Source: Dermatophagoides farinae (Eukaryota; Arthropoda; Arachnida; Sarcoptiformes; Pyroglyphidae). Taken from it: a DNA stretch of 64,000 nucleotides. Location of the stretch: assembly GCF_024713945.1 (NCBI RefSeq), contig NC_134685.1, forward strand, positions 2,785,001-2,849,000, read 5' to 3'. How positions within the stretch are numbered: the first letter of the stretch is position 1; each line of letters starts with the position of its first letter. This document shows, piece after piece, positions 35,230 to 49,613 of the stretch. Below the pieces are notes generated by a model. The model had not been told where the DNA came from. It searched no databases and saw nothing but the letters and a program-made list of their open reading frames with translations. A program made the position numbers and the translations under genes.

Positions 35230-36455
35230 TCACTCAGCTGAGAGGTCCAAATAGAAACCAAAAAAAAAAAAAAAAAAAAAAAACGTTTACTTGATTTTTT
35301 ATCATCATCATCATCATTCATTTTAATGATGATCGAAATTTTTCGTTTTGGTTTTACCGGTGGTGGTGGTCTTGGTTTCAACATTCGTAACCTTGCAGCC
35401 ATATCTTGAATCTTATCAATACGATCAATAAGATCATGAACATGTAAATTTGATTCTTTAGATAATGATTCTATTGGTTTATAATTATCATCATCATTAT
35501 CTACTATGGTAGTAATTAATTGATAAAGATCATCATCAAACCACATATATAAAATGTCACAAATCAACAGGTTTGAGTACTGAAAACAAAAAAACAAAAA
35601 TAGTGGAAAACAATAAACTTACATGAACGTTGTGATGATGACGTTGATGATGATGATGGTCTTACGAATGGTTCATCAATCTGTTTTACTTCCAATTCTA
35701 TTTGTAATAATGGCCTATACAATGGTTGTTGCATTGTTTTCATCAATTTCATTATGAAACCGACATAATTTTTTGGAAAATCTTGTGGATTAACAAGTGC
35801 ACGAAAAAATGATTGTGCACATTGAAGAAGATTTTGATCATTATTACCACCACCATTTAATGATGATGAATTATGATGATGATGATGATCATCATCATCA
35901 TCATGATGGTGAAACCAGAATCGAAGTTCACGTGATTCTTGTTGATGAACATTTGTAATGGCATTGACAAGAAATACTTTGAATGCAAGACGTAAATCAA
36001 ATTTCGTTCGATTATGATGTTGATGGTCTTGTTGTTGAGCAATTTGTTTATTAATAATAATTCCTTGATGTTGGCCACCAGCAACATGACGAATATTCTG
36101 TTGTTGTTGATCCAATTGTTTACCATCAACAATACGTTCTACACGTAGTATTGTATGATCCAATTCTTTTTTCAACGGTGTCATCATGATTAAATCTAAA
36201 AAATTCGTATAGAATAATTTAAATCAAATCCAAATCCAAACACACACATACACAATCAAAAATCTTACCTGGTTGTTGAACAACAACAACATCATCATTA
36301 CCATTATGATGATGATTATTATGACCATTAACACCATTGGTTTTTTTCGATGGTGATCCACCATTTGTCGATAATTTCGATGATGATGATGGTGATGATG
36401 ATTTTTGTTGCATTTGAATATTTTGCTGTGTTGTACCGTTTGTAGCCATCATCAT
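35230..36455 (-). CDS. Unrecognised intracellular protein
   Basis: The model is complement(join(35230..35237, 35291..35579, 35666..36195, 36269..36455)). The first exon is a Ser/Asn-rich leader. The second carries a well-ordered domain (PLKKELDHTILRVERIVDGKQ, then FDLRLAFKVFLVNAITNV, ESRELRFWF, CAQSFFRALVNPQDFPKNYVGFIMKLM, PLLQIELEVKQIDEPF). The third has LLICDILYMWFDDDLYQLITTIV and a Pro/Lys-rich end (KPRPPPPVKPKRK). I chose the donor at 35666 because the later GTAAG at 35622 would bring an immediate stop. The last coding exon is tiny: with the CAG acceptor it encodes only a few residues and stops at 35230; a second AG five bases on would extend translation to 35186. A 26-T pyrimidine tract precedes it. 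There is no signal peptide or membrane helix. I do not recognise the family. Confidence 0.6.
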
Positions 36456-36486
36456 TAATTTAAAATTTCCAATTCGAATGGACACA

Positions 36487-37073
36487 GCTGCAATTGAAAG
36501 TTAAGTGAAATTTCGTAGTTAAACCAATTTAGACCAATGTGAATTTGTCATTCCAAAAACTTGAACATAGAGGAGAGAGAGAGATAGATTCAATTGTGTT
36601 GGATTCGAGCTGTTTTGGAACAAAATGAAAAGAAAAAGGAAAAAGATTGATCAATCAATTAACGACAAATGAAAATGGTGAAAAAAACAAACCGGTAAAC
36701 ACACACACACACACACACACACACACGGTAAAATGATAATCCATTTAACCTACTCTTTCCCTCTCGCTTGTTATCGTTTTTTTTTACATATCGATGATGA
36801 TGTTTCGTCGTCGTTGTTGTTATTATAACCATATTAGGGTTTTGAAATTTTTTTTTCATTTCATTTTGGCGTTTGTTTGTTTCATTATTTGAATCCGGAT
36901 CTTTCTCTATCCATGTTTTTGCCCGAAAATGGTTAAAATCCTCTCTCTCTCTCTCTCTCTCTATTTCTCTCTGTGTAATGATGATAATATAGCACACACA
37001 CACACACACAGACAAACAAATAAAGATAAAAACATGATTTACGGATGATGATGATTATTATTATGGTGATGGC

Positions 37074-37107
<34 letters not shown>

Positions 37108-40100
37108 GGATTGACACGACCCAGAAAACAAAAAGATTTCATCATCAGAGTAAGTTTGGGTCAAAAATATATAAATTCGTAGAGCAAGAGAGAAAAGGCA
37201 CATGTGTGTGTGTGTGTACAATATAATAATTCAATTAGTTGGCAAAACAAAACAGAGAAAAAAAAATCGAATCCGATTTCGACAAAATTTTTTTTTTATT
37301 TTTAAATCTGGATTAAACGTGACCAGATTTTTCAAAACAAATGGCCACAAAAAAAAAACACAACCATAACCATGGAATAAAAATCATCATCAGAATAAAA
37401 AAAAATTCGGCACGACATTTATGAACGATAACAATGATTATACCTCTTAATCATCATCATCATCATTTTTTTTCGGTCAACAGACAATTAAAATTTTTTT
37501 TTTTTTTTTTGGACAACAGCAACGAAAATTCATTGTTTTTATAAACAAACAAAAATCATAATGACCACCACCATTATAATGATGATGATGATGATGGTCA
37601 ATACCAATCATCATCATCATAGTAAATGTGAAAAGAGAAAAAAAAATTTTTTACCTGTGTTTTTAGCCATCCAAGTTGAGTTTGGATCAATTAAATCAAA
37701 TCAAATCAATACGAGCAAACGAACAAAAATGAAATGAAATAAAATGACTTTTGGCAAATGGAAAAAAGCTTTTTCTTTTGATTCAAATTTTTTTCAATGT
37801 TCCAAAATTAAATTTGTTTTTCATTCATTCGAATTATGAATTTGAATAAACAAAAAAAAATTCCAAATTTGAAAATTTCTACAAAGAAAGAGAGAGAGAG
37901 AGAGAGAAAAATGAATTATTTAAATTCAACAACAGTCAACAGTCCTGTTGACCATCATCATTATCATTATCATTATCTCATTGCCATGGTCACCTAAATT
38001 TTTTTTTTTCGTTTCATTCCGTTTGTCTGTTTGTTTTGAATATGTATGTATTTCAAATTCATTTATTCATCATCATCAGTGTCATTGGCCTCTCATTACA
38101 TTACATAACGATTCAGTTCATTTACATAACACACACACACACACTCCTGTATTTACATACATTGTTTCAATCCATAAAAACTCATTTCATTTTATTTCAT
38201 TTCGTTCGAAAAAATTTTTTTTGTTTTATTTTGTTTTGGGCAACAATTCAAGAAATATTTTTCTATGTAAGATCCGGAAATTTTTTTTCTTTATTTTGAT
38301 AACAACAACAACAGTAACAACAATCATTGTGTGTATGTGTGTGTGTGTGTGTTTGATGGCCATGGTCATCATTATCATCATCATCATCATCATCATCATC
38401 ATCGATGATTGATCAATCGATCAATGAGATTTATAAAAACAATGAACAAACAAACAGAACAGACAACCACATTCATTGATCAAGCCAATTGACTATTGTT
38501 AAAACGGCAAAATGATATATATATAACCATGAATCAAAACGGATATGATTACTCTACTTACCAATCCACAATCCAAACCCATCGATCTACCTACATCTAC
38601 TATCTACATCTATCAAATCAATCAATCATCGATATTTGAACTATTTGAACAAAACAAAAATAAAAAAAATTTAAACCAATCATGCAAATCTCGAAATGTA
38701 AAAAAAAAAGGAATGGTCAACAGGAACAATTTTGTTGTTGTTGTTGTTGTTGTTGAAATTTTTCTATTTCTAGATTTGAAATCTTTGTATTTTCATTGTT
38801 CATTTTTTATCCATACACAGAATACATGTCAATCTAATTTAATCTAATCTAATCTGATCTGATCTGATTTTTCTGGACACAATCGTTTTTTTTTTTGAAT
38901 CTAGTTATAAATACAAAACAAAAATCAATAGATCAGCATTTGTTTTGTTTTGTTTTTGTCTAATAATGTCATCATGATTGAAACAAAACAAAAAAAAAAA
39001 AAAAAATATCGGTGACATCACGATTTAGCCATTTTGTATTTGTGGATTTCAAACGCATACACACACACACACACAAAAACGGATGTGTTCCATTTCAGTT
39101 TCAAATTTTTTTTTTTCGTTGAAACACATCCATCTACTTATTACTATTGTTGTTGTTGTTCTCATGGCCATTTCCTATCCATTACTTTCACATACACACA
39201 CACAGAGAGAGAAATTATTTTCAAGGATTTTTTTTCAGAGAAAAAACATAATGATTGCATGGAAAAAAGTGTGAAAAAAATGATGATGATGATGATGATG
39301 GAAATCAATTTGTATCCATTATATATTTGAATGTCTTCGTGTTTGTTTCAATTTCACTTATAAGATCTATTGTTTTTCATCAACCATTAAGTGTTCTATT
39401 AACAACAACGAATAATAATGATGATGATGACAGCGTGACACACAACATTTGGCCAATAAGTGATGATGCTACAAATGTGTATGTTTTGGATGGTCTAAAT
39501 ATAGAAAAAAAAACGCGTTTAGTTCATTGAATTTTCGGTTGGTTCATACATTGGTTGTTGTTTGTTCAAATATAACACACACACACACATGCTAGCCGTG
39601 TATACACAATGAATGGGTAAAACTTACAAGAATTTTAAAAGAAGAATCAATCACTGTGAATCAAGAATCAAAATGAAAATGGAATGTGAAGAAAAAATTG
39701 TTTCACCAAAAAAAAAATAAAGGATCGAGGATACAAATTACACACACACACACACACACACAACAAGAGAGATTTCTGAAATGTCTGATGACATTTATTT
39801 GCTTATTATCAATATGTTATTTGTCTGTCGTCAACGTTGTCAAGGCATGTTAATCAGAGACGAAAAAAAAAACATTCGACACGTTGTGTGTCTATGTGTA
39901 TATATATGATATTTGAGAAACACAAAAAAAAATCTCAAAACCAATGGTAACCATCAACCATGGTTATAATCATCATCATCATCAATAACCATAACAACGA
40001 TGATGATGATAAAAAAAATTTAGAAAAAAAAAATTTGAAACAGGTGGTGTTGGTGTTTGGTTTATGGCATATATATATAATCAAATATTTGCCATGGTAT

Positions 40101-41971
40101 TCTCATCCATTTGGCCATAAATAGATCAAAAAAAAAAAAAAAAATTGGCCATTGAATTTTATAACCAACCACACACGAAAGAGAAAAAAACAAAACAAAA
40201 CACTACCTGTTGGTTGATATTTAAAAAAAAAAATTGTGGGCAATAAAAAAAATGCACACACACCCAGGTTATGTATAAAAGAATGAAAAAAAAGGCTAGG
40301 TGTGTGGGTGTGTGATCATTATAAGGTCAATGATACAGATGATGATTCTGGTGGTGGTGGTGGTGATGATACAAAATCATTTCATTGAACCAGAATTATT
40401 CTAACCAAAAAAAAAAAAAAAAAAAGTGAAAATTGGAATTTCGTAACAAATCTTCGTTTTCATTCAATAATACAATTCAATTTTCATTATGATCATAATT
40501 TCGTTGTTGTTATTGTTGTTGTTATTGTTTTGGGCGAAACACAACAACAACAACAATTTCCATTTTGGAAATAAAATGGAATCCCATCCCATTATTAACA
40601 ACAACAACAACAACAACAAACCAAACAATCGCTATTAATGATGGGCTTGATGAAAAAAACAACAAACGCTTTTCAAAGCACACACACACATTGAATCTCT
40701 GTTATATATTAAAAATGATAAAAAACTGAGAAATTTTGTTTCAAGAAACAAAAAAAAAAAATTTGTTGCCAAAACAACAACAACAACAACAACCAGATGG
40801 ATTTTCTCTGGTGATGGTTACCAACCAATACTGGAAAAAAAACCACTGACTGACAATTGCTCACAAATTGTGCAATAATAATGTTATTTAATCACATTTT
40901 CATATCCTGTCCACACTAATGTAATAATGGATCACCATAGTAAAAAAAAAGAACAGATCAAAACACTTACCTGTTTGGAATTTTATTGAAAAATTATTTG
41001 AAAATGAATATAAAAAAAAATGTTGATAATTAAATCATCATCATCATCATTATGATTAATAAATTGTCACGAAATGTCACCATTTTATGCATATATAGAA
41101 AAACATCGAAAAAAAACACACACAAACACAACACAACACAATCCATTGATTACAACAAACAGTCTGTGTGTTTTGTCCTTGATTTCATTCATTTGTTGCT
41201 TTTAGTTGTGTAAATGTAAAAATTTTGTGGCCAATTATCAATGATCAGATCAGATCGATACATCGAACAAACACAAAGAGAAATAGAGAAGATTTGATAT
41301 GTTCCAGATGTGTATTCAAATGTTCCAAATAACGGTGTGTGTGTGTGTGTGTTTTATTTGGTAATGGCCAAAAAAAAAAACAAAAACAAAACATCTGCAA
41401 CAACAATAGTCAATGATGATGATGATGGTGATGGAGATGATTTTTGTTTACACGTATACGTTGCTGTTGTTGTTGTTGTTGTTGTTATTGATCATAAATG
41501 ACGACGATGATGATGATAGTAATCAATTATGAATAAAACAGATGCTACAAAAAAAATGGATTGAAAAAAAACGGAAATGAACAATAATTCATTGACAAAA
41601 TCAAAATGAAAAATGAATTTGTCGTTGTTCACAATCGATAGATAATTTTTGTCGATAAAGATGATGATGATGATGATGATGATTTAATTGAGAAAAATTC
41701 AATTTAAATGATTTGCCGTTGTTGTTGTTGTTGTTGTTGTTCACAAATGATAAAATCGAATGTATAATTTTGTCGTTTCAATCAATCAACCGAAAAAACC
41801 AAAATCCAAAGTCACATGATGATGATGATGATGATGATGAAATTGAATTTGAGGAATACGTTGTGGTTACGTTATGACTACGATTATTTCGATGTTCATC
41901 ATCCTACGTTTGTCATAAAGATGTTGGATCATCATCATCATTGACATTAACCTTACCTATATGGAAATCAA
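36487..41971 (-). other. Possible alternative noncoding leader exons of the 35230-36455 gene
   Basis: An acceptor (TTGCAG) ends at 36488, just before the ATG at 36455, so the first coding exon is probably preceded by a spliced 5' UTR. Consensus minus-strand donors that could close leader exons occur upstream: CACAG|GTAAAA ending at 37655, AACAG|GTAAGT at 40971 and ATATAG|GTAAGG at 41957. None has an in-frame ATG with a conserved product. This suggests several alternative leader exons and promoters spread over up to 5 kb. Inference only. Confidence 0.35.
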
Positions 41972-44157
41972 GATGATCATGGCCAACAAACAAAAAAAAA
42001 AAAAAATTCATTCACCGATTACCATGATTATTTTTAGCTTATTTATTATTATTGTCACAAGAAATAATAAATTTTCAATGAAAAAAAATTTTTTTTTTTT
42101 GGATTGTGGGCTTCCATTTTGATAATGATTTCGATGATTATACAAACAAACACAAGATTGTCTATATCATAAAATGTCGATCACGATCATTAACAATAAT
42201 GATGAACGATGGAAGATTATCATTATTAAAAAAAAAACAGGGTAAAATCTTAAACAATGAAAAAATAATGATTACGATGATGAACAAGCCATACACACAC
42301 ACACACAGAGAAAATTTTTTTTTAAAAATTTTTAAATCATCATCATCATTGAAAATTGAAATTTCAACAATCCAAATATATTGATTGTCATGTGTATTGT
42401 ACATGACTCATTTTTGATTCATTGGGAAATGAATGAATGAATGAATGAAACAGACAAACATGAAATCACAAAATTGTAATGGAGCATCATTCATTCATTC
42501 ATTCAAATATCCACTCAACGATGATTGTGTATGCAGTGGTTTTTTTTTCGTCGTTGTTGTTGTTGTTGTTTTGTTGAAAAATTTCTCTTTTTTTTTTGCC
42601 CACTATGAATTTGCCATCATTAACGTTTATTCAATGTCCATTTCTTTTTCTCTTCTCTTGTTTTGTTTTGTTTTTTGCATTTTCTAACAGTACAATCTTC
42701 AAACGGATAATATACACCTTTTTTTTTGCATTGCTATGTGGTAATTTCAATCATTGGTTGATTTGTGATGGTTGTTTGGTGATTGATTTGATGGTTGTTT
42801 GGTGATGATGATGATGATGTAAATGAATTTGGAATGGAGCAAAAAATGAGAGAGTGAGAGAGAAAAAAGTGATGCCAAAATAATTATCATCAAGATGCTC
42901 AGGATTCATCCAATGATTCATTCAAAGTGAATTGAGGATTTTCATTTTTTTTTATTTTATTCTTCTGAATATTTGCTGAATGTAGCTGCTGCTGCTAGTT
43001 CACAAATAAGTGTGTGTGTGTGTGTGATTCATTCGAGTTTTGATGATTTCGGGCGGTGAGATGGGATTCGAATCCAAGAGTATACTGTTATTCGTTGGTT
43101 TGGATTCATTCAATTTTTTTTTTTTTTTTGGTTGTTTCTCGTTAGATGGGTAGTAGCGGCTTCGTAAATGTTGATTTTGAGTTTGTATGTAGTTTGCGTG
43201 CGTATGTGTGTAAATGGAATCCATGGCCGTTATTATTGTTTCCTGGTATATTCAGGGTGTGCATGTGTTGTTGTTGTTGTGAGGGTACCCAACAACAGTA
43301 TACACAGATATATCTGGTAATGGATGGATGGTAGTGGGCTGAAAAAATTTTGACAAAAACAATTTTTGGTTAGCATACATAAAACACGACAAACAAACAA
43401 CTCACATGGACGATTCGATAAGGCCATCTCCCCATACACACACACAGACAAACAAACAAAAATTCATTCAAAAATGAAAAAAAAACACGAGGCTTATGAC
43501 CCGATTTTTTTTTTCGCTTCACCATATGATGATGATGATCAATATACAGATGGCCACAATAAATCCGATTTACTATCGAATGTGTCCAATAACATGATGA
43601 TGATGATGATGATGGTCATTATCCACCAACAGAAAACAGCTGTCCAACCATAAATTGTTGCTGATGCTGCTGGTTGATTCCATCCAATTATCATCGTAGT
43701 TGTGGTGATCAATCGAGATCCACCCAAAAAAGAAATTCGTATTTTTTTTTTGTTTTTGTTTTAATCGGTTGATTAGATTCGATGATGATGATGATGATTG
43801 AATGTAGTTTTTCAAACAACAACAAGAACAAAGAAAAAATTGATATATCCGTTTATTTGTGTGTACTATATCGCCATCTATCGACATAAATCGAGAATAT
43901 AATTTTATTCATCAAAATCGATAGATGGCGTTAAATGATGATGATGATGATGATGATAAAAATGATTCGACTCATTCTGTGTATTGAAGAATTCTTGCGT
44001 GTCACTGTGTCACATTGTGTTTATGTCGGCGTTGTTTGCATGTGTTTGGGATGCAAATTATTTAGAAATTAAAAAAAATTTAAATTCAAAAATTCATTGT
44101 CATCATTATCATCATCATCAAAATTGAAATTGCAAAAAAAAATATTAATAAATCAAT
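36490..44157. repeat. 7.7-kb gene desert packed with microsatellites
   Basis: I find no conserved coding sequence here; open frames are low-complexity. Runs include (AC)n 36699-36726, (CT)n 36940-36962, (CAA)n 37074-37106, (GA)n 37890-37907, (GT)n about 38330-38351, (ATC)n about 38372-38403, (GTT)n 38733-38753, (AC)n 39740-39761, (GTT)n 41467-41485, (GAT)n 41660-41681 and 41817-41839, and poly-A/T tracts throughout. The interval is far longer than any other gap in the window, so it may hold distant regulatory DNA for the flanking genes. Confidence 0.6.
43872..43930. promoter_or_regulatory. Paired inverted CGCCATCTATCGA sites before TXNL1
   Basis: CGCCATCTATCGA at 43872-43884 is repeated exactly as its reverse complement at 43918-43930, with 33 bp between. 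The pair lies about 230 bp before the TXNL1 ATG. The core ATAGATGGCG resembles the YY1/Pho motif, and the TATCGA half resembles the DREF-type element. Two perfect 13-mers in opposite orientation in AT-rich DNA are unlikely by chance and suggest a core-promoter or insulator element. Confidence 0.5.
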
Positions 44158-45167
44158 ATGCCTGTCATTCATGTTGAAAATGATGAAGCGTTTCTCAATC
44201 ATTTGGGCCATAATGGAATAGTTGTTGTTGATTTTACCGCCAGTTGGTAAGATTTTCATTTATTTTTTTTTGAATCTAACAATCATTTACACTATCATTA
44301 TTATTAGGTGTGGACCATGTCAACGTATTGCACCGGTATTCGAACGTCTATCACATGAATATTCGGCTCGTGGTGTAAAATTTCTAAAAGTTGATGTCGA
44401 TGAATGTCAGGATACAGCACGTAATAATAATGTAACAGCAATGCCAACGTTCATATTTTTCAAGAATCGTGTGGCCATCAATCGAATGCAAGGTGCCGAT
44501 CCAACAAGTTTGGAAACAAAATTACGTGAAATTGTCAATTCACAAGAAAATTTGGCCACCGCAGCGGCTGAATCTGGTGTGGCCGGTTTTATGGATCTAT
44601 CATCGTTCATTAATAAAACACAATCAGAATGCTTAAATGAATGTGATAATAATAATCTTGGCCATGCATTATTACCTGGATCAGGATTTTATCTACAATC
44701 CGATTGTGATGAACAGCTCATCATTAATTTGGCTTTTAATCAACCGGTCAAGATTCATTCATTGAAATTAACGGCACCAGCTTCAAATGGTCCTAAACGA
44801 ATTAAATTGTTTATCAATCAACCACGAACATTGGATTTTGATCAAGCTAGTTCTATGGAACCAATTCAAACGATTGATGTGGCCATCGATGATCTAGTTA
44901 AAGCTAATCCGATACCATTACGTTTTGTTAAATTTCAAAATGTTCAAAATTTAATTGTAAGTCTCTTTAAGTTTGGTTGTTTGAACACACCACCACCACC
45001 ACCACTGATCAAACTTTTTTCATTTATTTCAGATGTTTGTTGAAAACAATCAATCCGGTACCGATTGTACACGTATTGATAATATAACATTAATTGGTCA
45101 AACAGTGAGCAGTACGAATATGTCGGAATTTAAACGAATTGCCGGTAAAAAAGGTGAAAGCCATTAG
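44158..45167 (+). CDS. TXNL1: Thioredoxin-like protein 1 (thioredoxin + PITH domain)
   Basis: The model is join(44158..44246, 44308..44956, 45033..45167), 290 residues, against 289 in human, with introns of 61 and 76 bp. The N-terminal thioredoxin domain has WCGPC (catalytic Cys31 and Cys34), KVDVDECQDTA and the cis-proline in AMPTFIFF. The C-terminal PITH domain (about residues 115-275) contains LNECDNNNLGHAL, YLQSDCDEQLIINLAFNQPVKIHSL, RTLDFDQA and VKFQNVQNL. TXNL1 (TRP32) binds the 26S proteasome through the PITH domain and serves as a redox-active cofactor there. The first intron splits the tryptophan codon before CGPC. An AATAAA at 45248-45253 is a plausible poly(A) signal. The frame is intact. 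Confidence 0.96.
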
Positions 45168-46488
45168 ACCGTTCAAGAATGGATTATTTTTTTTTCTTTA
45201 AATCTTGGAAATTTTCTTTTTCTTTTTGATGATAATTTTTAATTTTGAATAAAAAAAAATTTAAAAAAAAATTGAAATTTTCAATAATAATGATGAACGA
45301 TTACTATCGATAATATCGATTATTATCAAAAGAATGTTTTCGTTTCCGTGTATGATTTTGTTTCAAAATCACTGATTTCGAAACAAAATTCAATTTTTAA
45401 TTGAATTTTTACATTCCTAAATCCCATCCTACACAACAACAACAACAAATGCGTTCTATTTTGCAATTATTTAACCAAAAAATTTGTTCCAACTCCCCCC
45501 CCGTACGTCATCCAGAAAAAAAAACTTTTGACATTCAAAAAAAAAAAAAAAAAAAAAATGAATGCTCCCTTTTTTTCTCATCACATCAATGTAAGCCAAA
45601 AATTTGTTTGTCTATTTGCATGAAAGTTAATCACCATTATTATTCATTCCATTCCATTCCATTCATAGATGAAAACAGAAAAAAAATTGAAACACAGAAA
45701 CAGACATTGACAACATTGTTTTTCATCGTCATCATCGGATTTACATTTACATTTGACAATGATGATAATGATGATGATTATCATGAAAACTTACTGTTTA
45801 CATGAAAATATTCCTGGAAATCAACAATAACAATAATAACAACAACAACAACAACAATGAAAAACTTTCTTTAGCCACCGGTCCACGTCTTTTTTTTTAT
45901 TTTGATAATAATGACAACAACAACAACAACCGCAAAGGCAAATTCAACCAAAAAAATTAGCAATTATCATCAATGGTCTTTATCGTTTGTCTGTTTGTCT
46001 ATTTTTCAAGATATAATTTCCCCAGAGTAAAAATGTTGTTTTTTTGTCTACAACAAGCAAGCAAACAAAAAATTCGTGCCATGAATGTAAATATAACTGA
46101 TCACTTTGGTTGATGATAAAATCTGAATGAAATCGAAATGAAAAAAAAATTCTGTTGTGTCCGGTCACAATGTAATAATCATATAATGGAACAACCTTGT
46201 AAATCTTGTTTTTATGTGTGTGTGTGTGTAGCTGGGTGGATTTCCATTTCCATTTTTTTTTCATTGTTTTTACGGTAAATATAATTTTGTTCTTTTTTTT
46301 ATTGTTGTTGGATTTTAAATTTGAATTTTTTTTTTTTTTAGATTGGAATATTCATCATCATCAAATGTTTTATTGTTGTTGTTGATGGAGATGCACGCAA
46401 CAATTCGTTCTACTTCTGGTGCTTTGTTCTTCATATTACCATATTGGCTCCCACTCAACAAAACCATGGCCAATGGTGGTGCTGTTCC

Positions 46489-46519
<31 letters not shown>

Positions 46520-48736
46520 TGCCCATGTGCAATTCCGGTAATGACGTCCACCGGGTACGTGTGTTCATGCATACAAATCTACCGCCATAGTATTTTTTTT
46601 TTTTTTGTATCATCACCATAGATGCCGGTTATTATTTTACAGTCATATATAGACAATGGCTAGATCATTCATTCACCTGGTTCCTATTTTTTTTTTTTTT
46701 TTGCTATTTGTCATCATCAATAATTCTTCCTTATTTTACGGATATGATGTGTACAAGTGTTGTAATCAATTGATGATCATCATGATGACAATATATATAC
46801 GGGCCATGACAAAATTGTCATTTTTTTTTCATACCATTGATCGATCGATCGATCGATCCATCGACCGGTTGCTGCCAAACACAAACACAAACACACACAC
46901 ACACACACACACTAGCCAACCTAACTAGAGTTGTTTAGTCGGTTCGTTTTTTATTTTATTAACTTGTGATTTTTTTTTCATTTTATTTTCTGGTTTTACA
47001 GCCTATGTTTAAATGGAGTGAAAAATTTTTTTTTTCTTTCATAACGGTGGTGGTGGCTGATTTCATTGAATGGTGGCATAAAAAAAAAATTTTATCATCT
47101 GTCTCTGTGTGTGTGTGTGTTTGTGTTCCATATACAATCTCATATCTCTCTCTCTCTCTCTGTATCTCTGTATCTCACATTGGATTGAATCATTCATTCG
47201 ATTTTCATGAAAAAAGAGAAAGTAATAGTGGCTGGCTGGTTGGTTGGTTTCATTGGTTTCGTTGGTTGGTTGGTTGGTTGACTGTGGTAGTGACGAAAAA
47301 TTTTTTTTCTTTCTAACCAATGTTGTCATATATATCACACACATATATGCATGGCGCCAATAACAAATCAAACAGACAACCAAACAACAACCAAACAACA
47401 ACAACAACACCGACACACGACAAACGATCGTTGATGATGATGATGAGAAAATTGAAAAAAAAAATTTTTTTTTCTTCCAATTCAATCCAATTCAAGTGAT
47501 CATTGAAGCAGCCAGATGAATTGAATTTGAATTGAATTTTTTAACAATTTATATAAATCGACATTGAAAAAAACGTAAATAATTTTTTTATTACTGTTGC
47601 TGTTATTGTCCATGACAAAAGATTCGATCCAAAGTGTGTGGGTGCTTTCTATGTGTGTGTGTGTGTAAATCGATTCTTTTTTTTTTTTTTTTTTTTTGTT
47701 CGTATGATCCCTTTGTGACGAAAATATATTCTGGGTAAGTTGCCAATAATTTTTATTCTAATTTTTCATCTCAAATATTCTGTTTGTTTAATTTAATTTA
47801 ATTTATTTTTTTTTATTTCGTTTGTTTGTTTGTTAATCACTGTAGTGAGTAAATGAGCAAAACACAATACACACACACAATACACACTGACATGTTGCTT
47901 GCTTGCTTAATTCTTTATAGAATCAAGATCATTTGTAGCATTCTGGAATCGGTTTCATTTTTTTTTAATCATCAAAACATGACATACCATATACATTCAG
48001 ATTGAACAAGATAAAAAAAGCCACAAATCACCGATTTTTTTTTGATAGATCATGAATCGAATCGAATGATTTATGATTTAATAGAAGAATTTTTTTTTTT
48101 TTTTTGAAACCAAAAAAAAATCTGTTTTGTTTATATTTAGGGTATACATGTGTGTGTGTGTTTTTCAGTTGAATTTCAGTTTTTTGTTTGTTTGTTTGGC
48201 AGCATCAATCAATCAATCAATCGATCGATCGATTGATCGTGAGCAATGAATTTGATCACGAAAATTTTTTATTTTTTTTTTAGTTTTTGTTTCAGATGAA
48301 TTTCATTTCACTTTTTTTTTCTTTTCATTTATTAACCCGTTATCCACTGTTGTTTTTTTTCTATTTTATTCATTCTACCTAGTATGGTCGTCGTTGTCAA
48401 ATCTGTAATTAAAGATCAAAAACCTCAATTTGAACGTTCGTCATTCGATCATCATTATCTTTATCTTTAGTTGTTGTCAAGTGTTTGTATCGTTTCCGAT
48501 TGTCATCATAAAATATCGCTTTTGTGTGTGTGTGTGTGTGTGTTATGTGTTAAAATGGCCTCATTCTTGTTTGATTTGATGTTATCTTCAAAGAAAATAC
48601 CCGGCTATTATAAAATGATGATGGATATGTTTAAATCGTTTCATTGATTGTGTATAATTGAAGGTGTAACCCTGGTTTTTTTTATCTCTCATTCATTCAT
48701 TCACACAATAATAATACACGCCCACATGAATGGACA
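45168..48736. repeat. 3.6-kb intergenic stretch, low-complexity
   Basis: After the TXNL1 3' end there is AT-rich DNA with long T/A tracts (45540-45558, 46490-46514, 47677-47697), a (GATC)n palindromic run at 46839-46858, a CA run at about 46880-46910, CT repeats near 47143-47160, TTGG repeats near 47235-47279 and GT runs near 48523-48541. No gene is recognised. The right part should hold the Na+/H+ exchanger promoter and possibly a noncoding leader exon. Confidence 0.5.
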
Positions 48737-49582
48737 ATGGCCATCATTGGAATCAAAAATATTCAAACATATAAACCTTGGAATAATAGTAATGGCTATT
48801 TTTTATTATTATTCTTATTATCATTATTATTCATATCGATACAATCGATATATTGTTTTTCAATTGTAAATCCATCATCTGATTCTGAAATTGTTATTGT
48901 TGATGGCCGTAATACAGCACAATCAAAATCATCACAATCATTATCATCATCATCATCATTGGTAACAACAATAGCCACAACGATATTATCATCTAATCAA
49001 CCAAATTATAATTATTATATTACCGGAAATCATAATCATCCACATAATCGTAATGTAAATAATGGTCAACAACATATCGTTAATGATGATGATAATAATA
49101 ATGGTGAACATCATGAATTACCACCAAAAAGATTTCAGGTTGCCAAATTTGATTTTGAACATGGTATGTTCGTTTTTTTTTGACCTTGTGTTGTTTTTTT
49201 TTTCTTTGAAATTCATGTTTTTTTTTCTCATTGTTCGGTACATAGTTTCAACGCCTTATATAATTCTATTATGGATCATAATTGTTGGTCTAGCCAAAAT
49301 GGGTAAGTGACCAATCATCAATGAATAAATAAATAAACGATGATGATTCATAATTCATAATGATGATGACAAAAAGGTGAAAAAAACCCAATGATTAGAA
49401 TTCCATTTGCCAATGACAATGAAATTTGCATTGAAAAAAAAACGAAATAGTCTGTGGTGGTCAATTATTTTTTTCTGGCCACTCCTTCTATCAATCAATC
49501 AAAAAAAACAAAAAAAACAATTTGGAAAATTTTTTTTTTTTTGATTACCAACTACATAATTTCCATCAGTACATTCGTCATC

Positions 49583-49613
<31 letters not shown>

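Noticed and set aside
36659-39530. Many short open frames of 60-150 codons in the gene desert
   Set aside because: All are translations of (CA)n, (CT)n, (GTT)n and poly-T tracts, with no domain, signal peptide or plausible splice partners.
43055-43080. GGGATTCGAATCC resembling a tRNA T-arm
   Set aside because: No matching acceptor stem, D-arm or anticodon stem at the right distances; likely a chance palindrome.
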